Shown: piece after piece, positions 63,965 through 64,000 of the stretch
Position numbering within the stretch: the stretch's first letter is position 1
Layout: every line of letters begins with the position of its first letter
DNA from: an uncultured Pelagibacteraceae bacterium
GTDB taxonomy: Bacteria > Pseudomonadota > Alphaproteobacteria > Pelagibacterales > Pelagibacteraceae
Length of the DNA stretch: 64,000 nucleotides
Direction of reading: 5' to 3'
Assembly: GCA_902569405.1 (NCBI GenBank)
Contig: CACFTX010000001.1
Coordinates: 434,001 to 498,000, forward strand
Translations under genes and position numbers: made by a program
Notes under the pieces: model-generated
What the model was told of the DNA's origin: nothing
Seen by the model: the letters and a program-made list of their open reading frames with translations, nothing else
Databases searched by the model: none

Positions 63965-64000
63965 AAAAAAAAATAAAGCGGACTGTAAAAGTCCGCTTTA
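63965..64000 (-). terminator. Rho-independent-type hairpin upstream of dctQ
   Basis: On the minus strand a 10-bp perfect stem (TAAAGCGGAC with its complement at 63974-63983 and 63991-64000, loop 63984-63990) is followed by nine T (63973-63965), then the dctQ Shine-Dalgarno and ATG. The G+C core GCGGAC is unusual for this genome. It fits a partial terminator between dctP, expected just right of the window, and dctQM. It touches the window edge, so the stem may continue. Confidence 0.8.

Noticed and set aside
1-64000. CRISPR arrays, insertion sequences, prophage, integrase-tRNA junctions
   Set aside because: Read through for regular repeat-spacer patterns, transposase motifs and duplicated tRNA 3' ends; none were seen. 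The three tRNAs are flanked by core genes.

Overview
The window reads as a chromosomal segment of a free-living, streamlined marine alphaproteobacterium, most likely SAR11 (Pelagibacterales, Candidatus Pelagibacter-like). The reasons are the strong A+T bias (about 30% G+C by eye, not computed), near-absence of intergenic DNA with many 1-20 nt gene overlaps, Lys/Asn/Ile-rich proteins, and alphaproteobacterial gene orders (tpiA/ppiD-trpEGDC-lexA-gltX, lpxB...dxr-cdsA-uppS-frr-tsf-rpsB, tig-clpP-clpX-lon-tRNAs-nuoA-N-birA-coaX-rnj-proS-lolC-lolD-dnaE). TRAP and NCS1 uptake genes and a trp operon argue for a free-living rather than an intracellular life. No phage, insertion sequence, CRISPR array, toxin island or other obvious acquired element was seen.

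Layout. 1-0.6 kb (+): end of pgpA, then pncC/cinA. 0.6-7.0 kb (-): tpiA-secG-pyrG-kdsA-eno-ftsB-lipA-ratA, covering central metabolism, CTP, KDO, division, lipoate and quinone-linked functions. 7.1-14.5 kb (+): ppiD-like chaperone, trpE-trpG-trpD-trpC, lexA behind a strikingly periodic SOS-type operator, and gltX. 14.5-56.1 kb: every recognised gene is on the minus strand. Read in transcription order from the right these are tRNA-Leu, tig, clpP, clpX, lon, tRNA-Val, tRNA-Asp, the 14 nuo genes of respiratory complex I, birA, coaX, rnj, proS, lolC, lolD, dnaE, a structured leader, rpsB, tsf, frr, uppS, cdsA, dxr, bamA, ompH, fabZ, lpxD, lpxA, lpxI and lpxB. 56.2-58.7 kb is a small accessory patch (DUF1289 protein, a glycosyltransferase, a family-5-type uracil-DNA glycosylase, YbgC thioesterase and tiny membrane ORFs). 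58.7-59.8 kb has a DUF3047 exported protein, a small lipoprotein and a micro-ORF. 59.8-64 kb (-): TRAP transporter membrane subunits dctQ/dctM, an NCS1 permease and an SDR dehydrogenase, probably one uptake and catabolism unit whose dctP binding protein should lie just past the right edge.

The genes form functional blocks: envelope biogenesis (lipid A from lpxD/A/I/B, BamA/OmpH, Lol, undecaprenyl and phospholipid precursors), translation (rpsB, tsf, frr, gltX, proS), proteostasis (tig-clpP-clpX-lon) and respiration (nuo).

I found no convincing wholly new multi-gene system. The most interesting signals are small and regulatory: an H-type pseudoknot that can mask the rpsB ribosome-binding site; an 11-bp-periodic four-box operator abutting the lexA start codon; a hairpin enclosing the clpP start codon, with a mutually exclusive alternative; a perfect 30-bp palindrome inside lolC; a tRNA-Leu whose 3' end lies 16 nt before the tig start codon; and a terminator hairpin immediately before dctQ. 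A second theme is conserved alphaproteobacterial clusters from which single genes (pdhABC-lpd, pyrH, rseP, moaC/moeA/comEC, gltA, hupB) are absent at the expected positions, plus a fabZ/lpxD order swap. No stretch longer than 300 bases lacks a gene.
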